NCBI RefSeq assembly: GCF_000250985.1
Contig: NW_013524648.1
Coordinates: 248,001-312,000 of the forward strand
Direction: 5' to 3'
From: Nematocida parisii ERTm1
Lineage: Eukaryota; Microsporidia
DNA length: 64,000 bases
Below the pieces are notes generated by a model, which saw nothing but the letters and a program-made list of their open reading frames with translations, was not told where the DNA came from and did no database searches. Shown in pieces: positions 28,575 to 39,025 of the stretch; the stretch's first letter is position 1; every line of letters starts with the position of its first letter. A program made the translations under genes and the position numbers.

Positions 28575-30017
28575 CTATTTAACTGTCTTATTTCCTTGCT
28601 GGTTTGTTTCGGGAGCGCTTCCGGGTGCTCTAACATAAACAGTTCTAACTAGCTCAGTGCAGTCTTTGTTTTTGCATTCAGTATCTTGCATGCTATTCAC
28701 TGCAACAGAAGATTTAAATCCAGTCTGTGCGTGTAATGGGGGGCAGACTCCAATTGCACTAACTGAGCACTCTCCAGAGAGGGGGATCTTTGGATTGGTG
28801 CAGGCCTGCTGGCATACAAGCTTATTCTTTACTTCTTTTTGCACAATAAAGTACTTCTTGTTTGTTGGCTTCTGTTCTATCTTATGCCTAATATTCACAG
28901 AAGATGCCCCGAAAGAAAGACTATTTTTGATCTTTGCCAGATTTATAAAAGAATTATTCTTTACTTCTTTCTTCTGTGGAGCTGGTTGCGTCTTTGTGAC
29001 TGTTATTGTTTTCGCCGAATACTTTGTGACTGTAGATATTTGGTTAATAGTAACCGTTTTGGGCATATAAACAGTTCTAAATTTGGTTCTTTCAATATGA
29101 TCACTGATAGTTTCTGTAATGGTTTTAATTACCGTCTTTGGCTCTGTTTTGGTTTCTGTCTTGGTTTCTGTTTTTGTCTTAGTCTCTGTCATGTAATTGT
29201 CCACTGTGTTAACAACGTATTGCGTTCGGACTGTTGTCTTATATATAGGGACTGTCACATGCATTGTTGTTGTAACTGTTGAGTATGGAATGGTAATGAC
29301 GTTGCCAATAGAATGAATATCTTCAGCATTAGAGTGCATAGACACCACAGGAGTGTTGCTCTCTTGCTTTAAAACCGGCGGCTGCTCTGGCCATGGTGTT
29401 GGGCGGTAGTTATCCGAAGAAAGCAATTCTATCTGCTTGCTTAGCTTTAGAAGAAGCTCCTGGTTAACCTGGTCGCTGTTATTAGACAGATGTGCAACAG
29501 TAGATATCACGGGCCTTCCATATTCCACTGGTGGCACTTCAACCACTGGCTCTGAGGCCTTTACAGTAATTGTTTTTATTTCACTCACGGTCTTTGTCAC
29601 AACATGATGGACAGGCTCTATTGTAGGAATAGAAATAGTTGGAATCTTGTAAATAGCGGGTGGAGCAGGCTGTGGAACAGCAATCACCTCACATCCGCAC
29701 ATCGCAGACCCTAAGCATACACAATTGCCAGGCGGGTGCGCGTTCTGTGTAATATTTATAAACCTGTCTGAACCACTGCCTAGCAGTGCTGCCTTACATG
29801 CAGAAAATGAACATATTTCATCCTTATGTATTGGTAGATTGAAGCTCTTAATATATGCATCGTATATTGAAGAAGGCCTGTATATAGATCCGATGCAGTC
29901 ATTATAGCTTATCCCAAATAACTGGCACCGGGCAGCATTTTCATTATAAAAGGAATACGCCTGGGACAGATATAATAATGTGACCCCTGCTCTTATTGCC
30001 ACTCCTAGTTTCTTCAT
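28575..30017 (-). CDS. Secreted Cys-rich, Thr/Val/Lys-rich protein, probable wall or surface protein
   Basis: 480 residues from ATG. Signal peptide MKKLGVAIRAGVTLLYLSQAYS. A Cys-rich segment follows (roughly 30-110, about nine Cys, with C-V-C, C-G-C and C-x-x-x-C-x-x-C-type spacing). The middle is Thr/Val/Pro-rich with many T-V-T and K-T-V triplets and a short tandem block, T-E-T-K-T-K-T-E-T-K-T (near 280-300). The C-terminus has further Cys residues. Such Thr-rich, Cys-containing secreted proteins are common in fungal walls and microsporidian spore coats, often O-glycosylated. No specific family is identified, and wall location is an inference from the signal peptide and composition. Confidence 0.75.
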   Translation of the reverse strand: MKKLGVAIRAGVTLLYLSQAYSFYNENAARCQLFGISYNDCIGSIYRPSSIYDAYIKSFNLPIHKDEICSFSACKAALLGSGSDRFINITQNAHPPGNCVCLGSAMCGCEVIAVPQPAPPAIYKIPTISIPTIEPVHHVVTKTVSEIKTITVKASEPVVEVPPVEYGRPVISTVAHLSNNSDQVNQELLLKLSKQIELLSSDNYRPTPWPEQPPVLKQESNTPVVSMHSNAEDIHSIGNVITIPYSTVTTTMHVTVPIYKTTVRTQYVVNTVDNYMTETKTKTETKTETKTEPKTVIKTITETISDHIERTKFRTVYMPKTVTINQISTVTKYSAKTITVTKTQPAPQKKEVKNNSFINLAKIKNSLSFGASSVNIRHKIEQKPTNKKYFIVQKEVKNKLVCQQACTNPKIPLSGECSVSAIGVCPPLHAQTGFKSSVAVNSMQDTECKNKDCTELVRTVYVRAPGSAPETNQQGNKTVK

Positions 30018-30198
30018 TCCTAAACAGGCATGACTGTCTATTAACTATTTACTAATTGTTTCAGAAAAATTATTGGCTAAATACTAAACGCCTCAATAAG
30101 AAACACAAAAGCTTTAGAAAGTATAATTACTAATAATAGCTAGTGCTATAAGTAAATACAAAAACAAATATTACATTTACTACTTATTATAATAAGTT
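30018..30198. other. Intergenic, no gene seen
   Basis: About 180 AT-rich bases between the wall-protein gene start and the RPB4 stop. Both genes are on the minus strand. Confidence 0.4.
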
Positions 30199-30549
30199 CT
30201 AGTTAGTAGGAATATCACTTATACTATTAAGAAGTGTATCTAAACTATAATTATCCATCCTATTAAGTGAGGGTATTAGTGCTTTTGCATCGATGTGTCT
30301 TTCTGGTGACAGATTAATTATCAGTGATGCTTCATAGTCTGTCATTCCTCCACTTACAAGAGTTCTTCTGACTCTTTCTGCCCAGGACGGGTTTCTTGGG
30401 GATGGGCAGAGTCTTAAATACTTTAAAATGCTTTGAAACGCATCATTGCCTTCCATTCTTCTGTCCATTCTGGTTCTTTCTACAATAATTAGTGCTTCTG
30501 CGGATGAAATGGATTTTGCTTTGTCCTCTGCTTTCTCAATAAATTTCAT
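30199..30549 (-). CDS. RPB4: RNA polymerase II subunit RPB4
   Basis: 116 residues from the ATG at 30547-30549. A longer frame starting at TTG (30672) would overlap the divergent gene and add a Trp/Phe-rich false N-terminus. The Rpb4/RpoF core is clear: SISSAEALIIVERTR near the start, then LKYLRLCPSPRNP, RRTLVSGGMTDYEASLI, NLSPERHIDAKALIPSLNRM, and a final helix LDTLLNSI. Rpb4 pairs with Rpb7 in the stalk of RNA polymerase II. Its length equals archaeal RpoF (~117) and is half that of yeast Rpb4. The AKALIPSL motif favours Rpb4 over the Pol III relative Rpc17. It is divergently arranged, 47 bases from the next gene. Confidence 0.8.
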   Translation of the reverse strand: MKFIEKAEDKAKSISSAEALIIVERTRMDRRMEGNDAFQSILKYLRLCPSPRNPSWAERVRRTLVSGGMTDYEASLIINLSPERHIDAKALIPSLNRMDNYSLDTLLNSISDIPTN

Positions 30550-30596
30550 GGGTGACTCTACTGTATTTCTATTAGTAAATTTTTCATCACTGCACA

Positions 30597-31247
30597 ATGG
30601 ATGGCAGGAATCCGTACGACTCAATTCTATCACATGCGCTGAAAGGAAAAAAAGAAGAAACCAACCAGGCAATAAATGTATATAAAGATGAGCTGGTGTC
30701 TAAAATTGATGCTAATTATAGAAGACTTTCTCCCATTGCAGAATTTCCGTACTGCACGTGTTCTCTTTCTGAAGACAGGTTAGATAAAGCAGTGGAAATT
30801 GAGAAAATTAATGTGGCATTTGACTCTATGCATATAAATATTTTAACCAAGATGTCTAATACAAACAAACCTAAGAGTAAACAGGAAAGTATACTCCCTA
30901 TAAAACAGAAAATAAGAAGAGATGTGATTATTCTCAAATGCAAATGTACAGAAAAGAAACAAATTGATTGGTCAGAATCTATTAATATAAAACTATTGGG
31001 CCTTCTAACTGATTATGCATATAAAACGCTGAGTCATCTTACGTTAATAAGTGATTTGGTAGATCCAAAAAATGAAATAGAGAATGAAGAAAAAGAAGAA
31101 GAGGTACTACACTCAGAGGAAATAGTTGAATACCTAAAGAAGAACATAACAGATGTAGACACAGTAGAGTGCCTTACGTCAGGGGATACAGAGGAGAGAA
31201 ACAATTTGTTAGCAAAGATATTAAGAGAAAGCAGACAAAAGAAATAA
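30597..31247 (+). CDS. Charged helical protein, unknown
   Basis: 216 residues from ATG. Mostly charged helix, with an acidic coiled coil around 160-180 (E-N-E-E-K-E-E-E-E). Two Cys-x-Cys pairs (C-T-C at 53-55 and C-K-C near 117-119) could bind metal, but no complete zinc motif is seen. Its start is 47 bases from the RPB4 start on the opposite strand, so the two may share a bidirectional promoter. No family recognised. Confidence 0.6.
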   Translation: MDGRNPYDSILSHALKGKKEETNQAINVYKDELVSKIDANYRRLSPIAEFPYCTCSLSEDRLDKAVEIEKINVAFDSMHINILTKMSNTNKPKSKQESILPIKQKIRRDVIILKCKCTEKKQIDWSESINIKLLGLLTDYAYKTLSHLTLISDLVDPKNEIENEEKEEEVLHSEEIVEYLKKNITDVDTVECLTSGDTEERNNLLAKILRESRQKK

Positions 31248-31533
31248 ATAGGTATTAATAGATGCAGAATATAATGGCTTATTTATACTTTCAGATACTT
31301 TAGGTTCTTTAGAGCCATGTTTTATTTATATATGTAACCTACCCTACACAGTATATTCGGAAATTCTAAATAAATAAGCATTTTCAATATAATTTGCTAT
31401 GCTATGCGAGAGTTCTGGCGATTTGCTATAAAAATTATAATATGTGCTAACCTGGAATATAAAATTTATTTTTAGTCTACTAATAGAAATACATTTTGTA
31501 TTTTCCTAGTAATGCTATTCTAAGATCATTTGG

Positions 31534-34422
31534 CTATATTTCAGGTGTAAGCAAAGTGCATCCTGGAGTGCTTTCGGTATTAAACCCTCTTTGATATTCT
31601 TTTATTACATTTGCAATTTTATCGTACTTTTTCTTTCCATTATTTCTACCGTATAGTGGAATTTTCATGCTTTTAAAGACATTTATAGCATGGCTGCAGT
31701 TATCTGGGGTATATATAAAATTAAAGATGTCTTTGTCACAGTATGGCTGTACCATATCAAAAACCAAACAAATAATTTCAATCGAAATGTCTTCATCATT
31801 ACACGCATAAAATAGCCATATGCAGCAGACAATATTTGATAGAGTGTGGCCATGCCCATGGTATCTCGCTTTCATTATGTGAATTAGTTTCTGTGCGTAT
31901 GCCGGATCTTCATCTTTTAGTAGAAGCCGGAATGTTTCGTGGCTTAATTCTTTTATAAGTAGTATTACATTATCACCTGGGCGCTCACCTGTATCAAAAG
32001 ACATAAACACATCCAGTGCATCCACAAGAAGCTCTTTATTTCCTATGGAAACTATAGAATTAAATAGACCTAGGCATGCCTTTGAATCTGGCAGCTGAAC
32101 TGGCCAGTTGCCTTTTGTATTTATTTTAATTTTTGAGCCGTAAAACTTGTACACTCCAGTATATATTATAACTGACAACAGACTACTGACATTTGATAAG
32201 GCAAAACTGTGAACAATTCCTAGTATATTGGACGTGAATTTTACTCCAGAATAATCTTTATCCAGATTTTTGTTACACATGTATATTGAACAGTATTCTA
32301 ATATGTTAAATTTAGACTGCAATGTGTAAATTGAATCTAGCATTAATATCCTATTCACATTTATAAAATCTGTCTTTGCGGCATGACAAATTTCTTCAAT
32401 AAAATCCGTGTTTTTTATATTTTCTGCGCAATTGATTAATCTTTTAAGCCCTACATCGATGTAGCTATTGACTAGATGACTAAAGAAATCGTTTGGATCT
32501 TCATATTTCCTTGGTGTATTTAATATAAATGAGCTGGCCGTCCTTATAGAACGCTTAGATCCAATAACTGCGGACTGTGTGTGAAAAGAAGATATTTTTA
32601 TGCAAAATTTCTGTTTGTTCTTGCACACTTTATATTTAATACTAAGGCATCCGAATAGATCATATGCCGGATCACTGCGCTTACACTTGACAATATCCAG
32701 CATGGAAAGCTTTAAACTTTTATTCACAGAAAGCGCTAGAAATATGTCTTCTAAAACTGTAGCCAGTTCTATAAGCATCTCATTTGTAATTTCTTGTTCT
32801 GAATTAACTATGCTTTTAAACTGATATATATTTTTAGCAAATGTGTGTGAAATCCCTGTTATTTCAATAAGAACTGCAGCAATGTTTATGATTCCTGACA
32901 TCAGTTCGTTACCTTTATTACAATACAAGACTTCTTTGTTTTCTAAATTCGAAACAATCTCATTCCATTTTTGATGCATCTCTAAGCTTATAAATTCAGT
33001 TGGCATTTTATACTTCATAAAGAAGCTATGCAGCTTTGGCATTGCATTTGGAAGATGGCTTGTTGTATATTCCCCTAATATTGGATCATACATAAAGCAG
33101 CACACGAGACTAAGTATTGAAGATTCAACACAGTTAGCAAAATACTCAATGCCATGCTTCAGCTCATCACTACTGGGCAGATTTTGCATAGGAATTCTGC
33201 TAAATGTAAAAACCTGCACAGAATTTAAAAACGGGGTAGACTTTCTCATGGCCTCTAGCGATTTAACCTTCTTTACATTATCTATGTATGTAAGAGACGC
33301 TTCTAATTGATTTGCTGGTACAAAACATCTATTGAAAACAGAAATAGCATGATCCGTCTCTTTTTCTTCTTTACTTTCATTTTCTTCAGAATATTCTTTT
33401 AGTATTTCATATACTGCGAAGATGAATTTGTTTGCATCTTCTATATTGTCAATGAATTCAAAGATGTACATTTGAATTAAAAAGGGCAGGCTATTTAGAA
33501 ATCTTCCAGAATTGAATTTTTCTAGAGTATTTGGCTCTATGAGTGCATCATCCCACTTTAGGAATGAGCTTTTTTGGTGGGATATAAAGAAGTTGAAAAT
33601 TCCTTTGGCTTCTTTTTGCATAACACTTTTAGTTCTTTTACTGATAGGGCATTTATATGGCACGTGCATACTAACTGAAAGGTGTTCCTGTATTCGATTC
33701 TTTTTTTGTATAATGAGCTGTGTATTCATGTTTTCTTTTGATGACACGTATTTAATAGGCACTTTTATTCCCTCAGTTAATAATAAAAGAGTGGCCAGTA
33801 TTGCCATTGAGTGCTCTTTTACTCTAGTATATCTAAGGAATGTAGTTAGTGAATCACCTCGCCCCGTTTCAATGCATGCTCCGTTGTCTTGTATTGTAAA
33901 CATCTGCAGAAGCTTTCGATGATATCCAATTGTGTATCTTTTTAATTTTTCCTGTTCTTGGCACCTGTATTTATCTTCACTTTTGGGGCCAGAACTAGCT
34001 TCTAATGGCCGCACAGTATCATTCTGTGGGCTTCTTTTATATAAGTACTTAACATTATCTGAGTCATCGGCAGTATCTAATATAATTTCATATCTAATGT
34101 CTAGTTCAGGAGAAAACAGCCGCTTGTTAAGCATAAAATGCTTCTTATAGTAAATATAACCCCGCAACAGATTAAGCGGGCCTTTCGGGTTTATAATATA
34201 TTCTTCCTTTTCACCTTTAATTACACTTGATTGATGGGCTAAAAGATCATCTAGCTCTAATCGAGCAACTGCTTTATAAATAATGAGCAGTGCAATTAAA
34301 TAGAATCTCTTTCCAACGCAGATAATCCTGCTATCGTTAAACAAAATTCGCGATTTTTTATCATCTTCTTGTACAGCAGAAAGAAATCTGGATTTTGCAC
34401 TTTTGGTTTTTAAGGTACGCAT
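31534..34422 (-). CDS. Large lineage-specific protein, unknown function
   Basis: 962 residues from ATG, without signal peptide. One hydrophobic segment near residues 38-55 (YLIALLIIYKAVA) is weak as a membrane span. Long Leu/Ile/Phe-rich helical stretches fill residues ~200-950, interrupted by short charged loops and a Glu-rich loop near 345-360. A Cys-Leu-Ile-rich region with K-C-K-R and C-K-N-K-Q-K-F-C occurs near 605-635. It looks like a globular all-helical protein. I recognise no domain. Size and composition suit the large microsporidia-only proteins found in Nematocida. It lies isolated between ~290 and ~1,400 bases of non-coding DNA. Confidence 0.65.
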   Translation of the reverse strand: MRTLKTKSAKSRFLSAVQEDDKKSRILFNDSRIICVGKRFYLIALLIIYKAVARLELDDLLAHQSSVIKGEKEEYIINPKGPLNLLRGYIYYKKHFMLNKRLFSPELDIRYEIILDTADDSDNVKYLYKRSPQNDTVRPLEASSGPKSEDKYRCQEQEKLKRYTIGYHRKLLQMFTIQDNGACIETGRGDSLTTFLRYTRVKEHSMAILATLLLLTEGIKVPIKYVSSKENMNTQLIIQKKNRIQEHLSVSMHVPYKCPISKRTKSVMQKEAKGIFNFFISHQKSSFLKWDDALIEPNTLEKFNSGRFLNSLPFLIQMYIFEFIDNIEDANKFIFAVYEILKEYSEENESKEEKETDHAISVFNRCFVPANQLEASLTYIDNVKKVKSLEAMRKSTPFLNSVQVFTFSRIPMQNLPSSDELKHGIEYFANCVESSILSLVCCFMYDPILGEYTTSHLPNAMPKLHSFFMKYKMPTEFISLEMHQKWNEIVSNLENKEVLYCNKGNELMSGIINIAAVLIEITGISHTFAKNIYQFKSIVNSEQEITNEMLIELATVLEDIFLALSVNKSLKLSMLDIVKCKRSDPAYDLFGCLSIKYKVCKNKQKFCIKISSFHTQSAVIGSKRSIRTASSFILNTPRKYEDPNDFFSHLVNSYIDVGLKRLINCAENIKNTDFIEEICHAAKTDFINVNRILMLDSIYTLQSKFNILEYCSIYMCNKNLDKDYSGVKFTSNILGIVHSFALSNVSSLLSVIIYTGVYKFYGSKIKINTKGNWPVQLPDSKACLGLFNSIVSIGNKELLVDALDVFMSFDTGERPGDNVILLIKELSHETFRLLLKDEDPAYAQKLIHIMKARYHGHGHTLSNIVCCIWLFYACNDEDISIEIICLVFDMVQPYCDKDIFNFIYTPDNCSHAINVFKSMKIPLYGRNNGKKKYDKIANVIKEYQRGFNTESTPGCTLLTPEI

Positions 34423-34958
34423 AATATATTTAATGATTTAAAATTTAAATTATTTATACCTAACAAATTAATAATTGCATAATTACGAATTCTTAAATAA
34501 TAAGACCGTTTTTGCCGGTTTTCTTACACAGATCAGTAGTTTATAGAGTTTCATACCCAAATAATAAATTAATCTCCTTATTCCCCAGAGGAATTCCATT
34601 AATCTTATACATTATATGTATTTAACAAAATAATATTAATATATTAATTTCAAGTTATATAACCCGAATATAAATAAAAGCATGTATATCAATTCTAAAT
34701 AACCCGAATTCTGGCACAATTAACAAATTAAATGTTTTTCTATTTCATACTAGGATTTTAACTCTACACTGCGCTAATTAGTACTACTACGTATATATTA
34801 GACAAAATAATTATACTTAATTTGTTTTAATTAAAAACGCCTAATAAAGAAATAACTACATTAAATTCATAAATAGGGGGATTACAAAAAAAGGGGCAAC
34901 ACATAGAGAGCAGAGGGAAAGAAAAAGAAAAATTTAACCATGCCATTTAAACAATTCC
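34423..34958. other. Upstream region of the large unknown gene, two AACCCGAA octamers
   Basis: AT-rich. AACCCGAA occurs at 34661-34668 and 34701-34708, 40 bases apart. No gene. The stretch 34870-34935 is purine-rich (runs of G and A). Confidence 0.45.
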
Positions 34959-35297
34959 TAATGTACTCACAAGGAATAATGTAATTACCATTCTGCTACA
35001 TAGCCGAGATAAATGAGATAATCAAAAGAGAAAAGCTCTTTATTGTATTTAGGATGTATTTTAAGGCCATGCAGACTCGGAGTTTTAGTAATGCGGCTGT
35101 GCCAAACACAATGCCAAAGTATGATGTTAATGCCTTCCAGGCCCCCCTCTAAATTTGAGGAAGAGTTTGGATTAAATAGTCAGAAGTTTATCTGCTTATT
35201 TAAAATTCCGGCCTTTTTCTTAGAAAAATTGCCCCACAAGCTGACATATAAACGAATTGCCCCTAAGGGCTCATGCTTGAATGGCAGTGTCACCACA
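34959..35297 (-). mobile_element. Decayed solo LTR of the same element (339 bp)
   Basis: On the minus strand it begins TGTGGTGACAC and keeps the family's landmarks: the TATA-like CTATTTAA, the stretch around AATTTAGAGG, and the polyadenylation signal AATAAAGAGC. It is exactly 339 bases, like the intact copies, but much more AT-rich. In the alignable terminal ~50 bases the changes are almost all C to T or G to A, and every CpG of the intact LTR is lost there. No target duplication is recognisable, and no internal region is attached, so it is an old solo LTR. Confidence 0.75.
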
Positions 35298-35831
35298 GAT
35301 TATTATAATTGTTTCTAAACTCTATTCTATATACCACTAGATAGCTTTCTTTATTTATTATTTGAAGCTAAATAAAGTAAAGTTAAATTCAATCTAGAAA
35401 TATTAATTAAAATTGTATTATTATAAGAAATAGCTAAATAATGCGAACTATGCATAATTTATTTAAAAAATATTATTTATGCCCTACGAATAATAAATAA
35501 CCTAACGATGTCAGCTGTTTTCTTAGGAAAAGACATTCTTAAACTTTGACAGTTATTTAATTTGTATACGTATTTATAGACCGTATAATCAATTTAATTT
35601 ATGCTGACATGTTGTATCAACAGCTATTTCTGATTTAATTTGTGCTATCATGTTTATGTAAACATTCAGATAACTCATGGCATGCTACACAAATGCTAGT
35701 CTTAGCATACAACAATGTAATTCATTAGTGGGGTATAAGATAAATTATTATAATTTTAAAATTACAAATATTAATAAACTAAATTTCAATTAAATTAAAA
35801 CTATAAATACTGAAAATATTCAAAAATATAT
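35298..35831. other. AT-rich upstream region of the broken transporter gene
   Basis: It carries dyad motif copy 2 (35448-35483) about 350 bases before the ATG at 35832. No gene. Confidence 0.4.
35448..35483 (+). promoter_or_regulatory. AT-rich dyad motif, copy 2
   Basis: It starts CTATGCATAATTTATTTAAA and ends ATTATTTATGCC. It has the same orientation relative to the downstream gene as the other copies. The distance to the ATG (35832) is about 350 bases. Confidence 0.5.
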
Positions 35832-38225
35832 ATGCAGATAGAGAATAAAGAAATAAAAGTAAATCTGAGTGATTCAAAAATAAAAACAGTAAAAAAAGAA
35901 AGTGTATTTAATGAAACACTTAATACTATTATTAAGTTAGAGAAATATGAAGTACTTTCAAAGAAAAATGAATGTGTTCTTAAGAGTGATACACTATCTA
36001 TACCAGAAGGAAAACTCATAGGGATTATTGGGGTGAATGAGCATGAGAAATTAAATTTAATGGATAGTTTAGCAGGAAAGTGTAAATCTACACATACAAT
36101 ATATGGGCATGTTTATACTAAAAACAAGGCGGGCGGTCTTTCTATGAGACGGTCTGGTGATTGGTTTAATAGAGTTAATTACATATCCCAGTCTGCAGTT
36201 GATTATGAAAATGTTCCTGCTAGGAGTATATTAGTTTCCATTGCAAAATGTAATGGCATGGCAGAAGCAGACGTAGACAATTATATGAATACATTTGGGA
36301 TAGAAAGAGCAAAAAAGTGTTATTTTTAAGAATCTGTCACATGAAGAGAAGAAAATACTTTCAGTTATTGGGGGAATGCTTTCTATAAAAGAGATGAATA
36401 TATGGGGAGAACCATTGAATGGACTTAATGCAGAATTAACTAGAAATATACTTTCTCATATAAAGAAATTTAGTAATACAAATGTAGTTGCATTAAACCA
36501 TGTACCAAAAGTAGTACTGGATGTATTTGACTATGTTATTATTATGTATAACTCTGCTATTATATATTCTGGACCTTGTCTGAAGCAGATGAGTATTTCG
36601 TGGAGATGGGCGTAGAGTTTCCTAAGGATGTTTTTTATGCCGACTATCTTATGCAGCTCATTACAGGTAGAGTCACTAATGAAAAAGACAAAAATAATAT
36701 TGCTGTGCTTAGAAAGATGTGGAATAAAATATCAAAAGTTCCACGCGGACCTAGAAGAAGTTCAAGCAGTAGTTGCTGGTTATCGCAGGCAAAAATATCC
36801 TTTACCCGTGTTAGAGAAATAATTGGCTTGTCTTTATACTCAAACAAACTATTTAAAGGGTCGTCTTTTCTGATTACTACGCTGCTTATAGTTGGACTAT
36901 GCAGTATTGTACTGTTTAATACATTTTATATACTGTGTGCTTACAAAGCAGTTGATTTTAGTACAAACTCAATTCAAAAATACTGGAGAAAACACACATC
37001 ACTTTTCTATCCAAATATTTTGCGCTGTTTCTCGAACCATAATCCATCGGATTCAATCATATTTAGAATGAATTTGGGAGTGAATTATATTTCGGATTAT
37101 AAATATATTTTAAAGCAAACATCTAAGTATTACAGAGCAGTCAACAACATGGGATGGATCTCCATCCTTGGCCAGGTGTTTAGCAATGTCTTCTTATTTG
37201 CTGGGTTTTTAGCCTGTATCTGCTCTTCAAATGGATTCCATAGTTCATCTTTCTACAAAACATGCAAAGTCAATATAAAAGCAAACCGCTTTACAGCAGG
37301 TGACTATATGTGTGCGCAAGTCATTAATGTAATACTCCAAAAAACATTGGCCCTTTCAGCTATATCAATGATTATATACTGGGCTCTTTACTTCACTATA
37401 GATGTGAATATGGCAAAAGAAAACACCATTGGCCACACCCTTCCAACTATTTTATTGCTTTGTGCTTCCTGTTTAATAAGCGCATACTCAATTATGATAG
37501 ATTTTGCCGTCATTCCAATAAGATGGTTTTCTTTTATTGGATTTTTCTATGTAGTGACTATACATATTATTCCAATTCTGCTAAAGCATTATTTTTTAGA
37601 AAACACTGAATCTTTCTACCAAGATTTAGATCCATTTGCTATCAACATTGGCATTTTCCAGCCAGAAAAAGTTGACAGCACTAAAAACAGTATCTTAGCA
37701 TGCCTCAGCATGATGCCATTTGATGCTTTTTATATTTCTGCTTGTCTAGACTATGCTATCACTGCATATAAAGTTCTTGTAAGGTACAATCCTTGCTTTT
37801 TCTTCTCACATATATTAACCAAGATGTCTTTTTATTTGGGCCATATAAGGTTAAATACAGAAGCATTAAAACCAAATCTACCTAAGATAGAGGATCAGCA
37901 TATAAAGAGTGCAATATCAGGATCACTATATAGTGACTCCCTTCCTGTTTCTTCTGTTATAAAAAAAACCCTAATGTGGGTTTCCTTTGACGAGTATGAT
38001 ACCGGGTTTATAAAAACTGCCTATAATCATATAATAAATGAAATAGACACTAAATATGATGCAAGCAATGCACATGAAATATTAGATAACACTTACTCGC
38101 TTCAAGACACGCCATATATGCATATTCTGTGGAGTGCGCTCTGTTTTTGGTTAATTCCTATTGTATTAATAGCATTAACCGCATTATATAAGTATAAAAA
38201 ACTACTGCCTAATGTAAGAAATTAA
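35832..38225 (+). pseudogene. ABCG-type half transporter broken by two compensating frameshifts
   Basis: Three consecutive frames encode one ABCG protein. The first (35832-36329) has the N-terminus and a Walker A region reading GVNEHEKLNL, where a working one needs GxxGxGK(S/T). It stops at a TAA. The frame then moves +1 near the A6/T5 runs at 36311-36326 and continues with LSHEEKK (degenerate LSGGQ signature), IWGEPLNGLN (Walker B position, normally LDEPTSGLD) and ALNHVP (H-loop). Around 36576 it returns to the first frame at SEADEYFVEMG and continues through a six-segment membrane domain to 38225. Walker A, signature and Walker B are all damaged, so this looks like a decaying gene; sequencing error cannot be excluded. 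Expected role if intact: ATP-driven export or flop across a membrane. Confidence 0.7.
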
Positions 38226-39025
38226 AATTGTTTTCATGCCTAGCTATATAGTATGCACCCCAATTATTGTATGCTAAGTCTGGCATAAGAGTAATAATAT
38301 ATGATTTATTTAATTAACACATATAGCATGCACATATTGGGCTTTAATTATAATAAAGTATAATTGGGCACTAGAATGGCATTAAATAGGTCTTACATCC
38401 GCTCTAGAGGCATGATAAATGGCGTATGAAGTATAGGGGTAAGTATGTGATGCCTGCCATCTGCGCAGCCAGGTTTCCTTAAACCGCCTTATATTAATAA
38501 ACTGTTTTCTATTAAAAAAGCATTAAGTCGAAACTACTTAAAAGAAATAAATTAATTTAATTTTTACTGTATAAATATGCATTCAAAAATCAATAAACAT
38601 TAAATTGTCTTCATGAATTATTCTAAGAAATCAATTATGTATATTGTTATTTAATGTGTCTTTTCATTGTTAATTTGATTTAATTAATACAATCTGTGAG
38701 CTATGCATAAATTATTAAAAATAAAATATTATTTATGCCTTAAACGATCTAAGGCATTAAGAGTAGATAATATTATATAGTGTCAGCTAGCATAAAATAT
38801 ATTATGGTTTTTGATTGGAAGCTGTTTATTAATTTAAGATATAATTATGGTCTAATGTTGTTGTGGATCCATTATTTAATTCCATCTCACTGTATTTTAC
38901 TATGTAAAGTCTGATTGTGTGTGATATTATTGAGTTTATGTATAGATATGCATATTTGCAGCTCAATTGCACTAAAGTGTAAAAACAACTTATTCTAGTT
39001 AACTTCTGAAGTAAAATTTTACTGA
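38226..39025. other. Intergenic, AT-rich, with dyad motif copy 3
   Basis: About 800 bases between the transporter remnant and TRM5. The dyad motif at 38701-38739 is the only structure noted. Its AT-rich surroundings (TTAATTAATACAATC-like) loosely resemble those of copy 2. Confidence 0.4.
38701..38739 (+). promoter_or_regulatory. AT-rich dyad motif, copy 3
   Basis: It starts CTATGCATAAATTATTAAAA and ends ATTATTTATGCC, followed by TTAAACG. It precedes the TRM5 ATG by about 290 bases and points the same way. Confidence 0.5.

Noticed and set aside
30550-30672. TTG-initiated extension of RPB4 overlapping the divergent gene
   Set aside because: The RPB4 core starts after the ATG at 30549, and an archaeal-size protein results.
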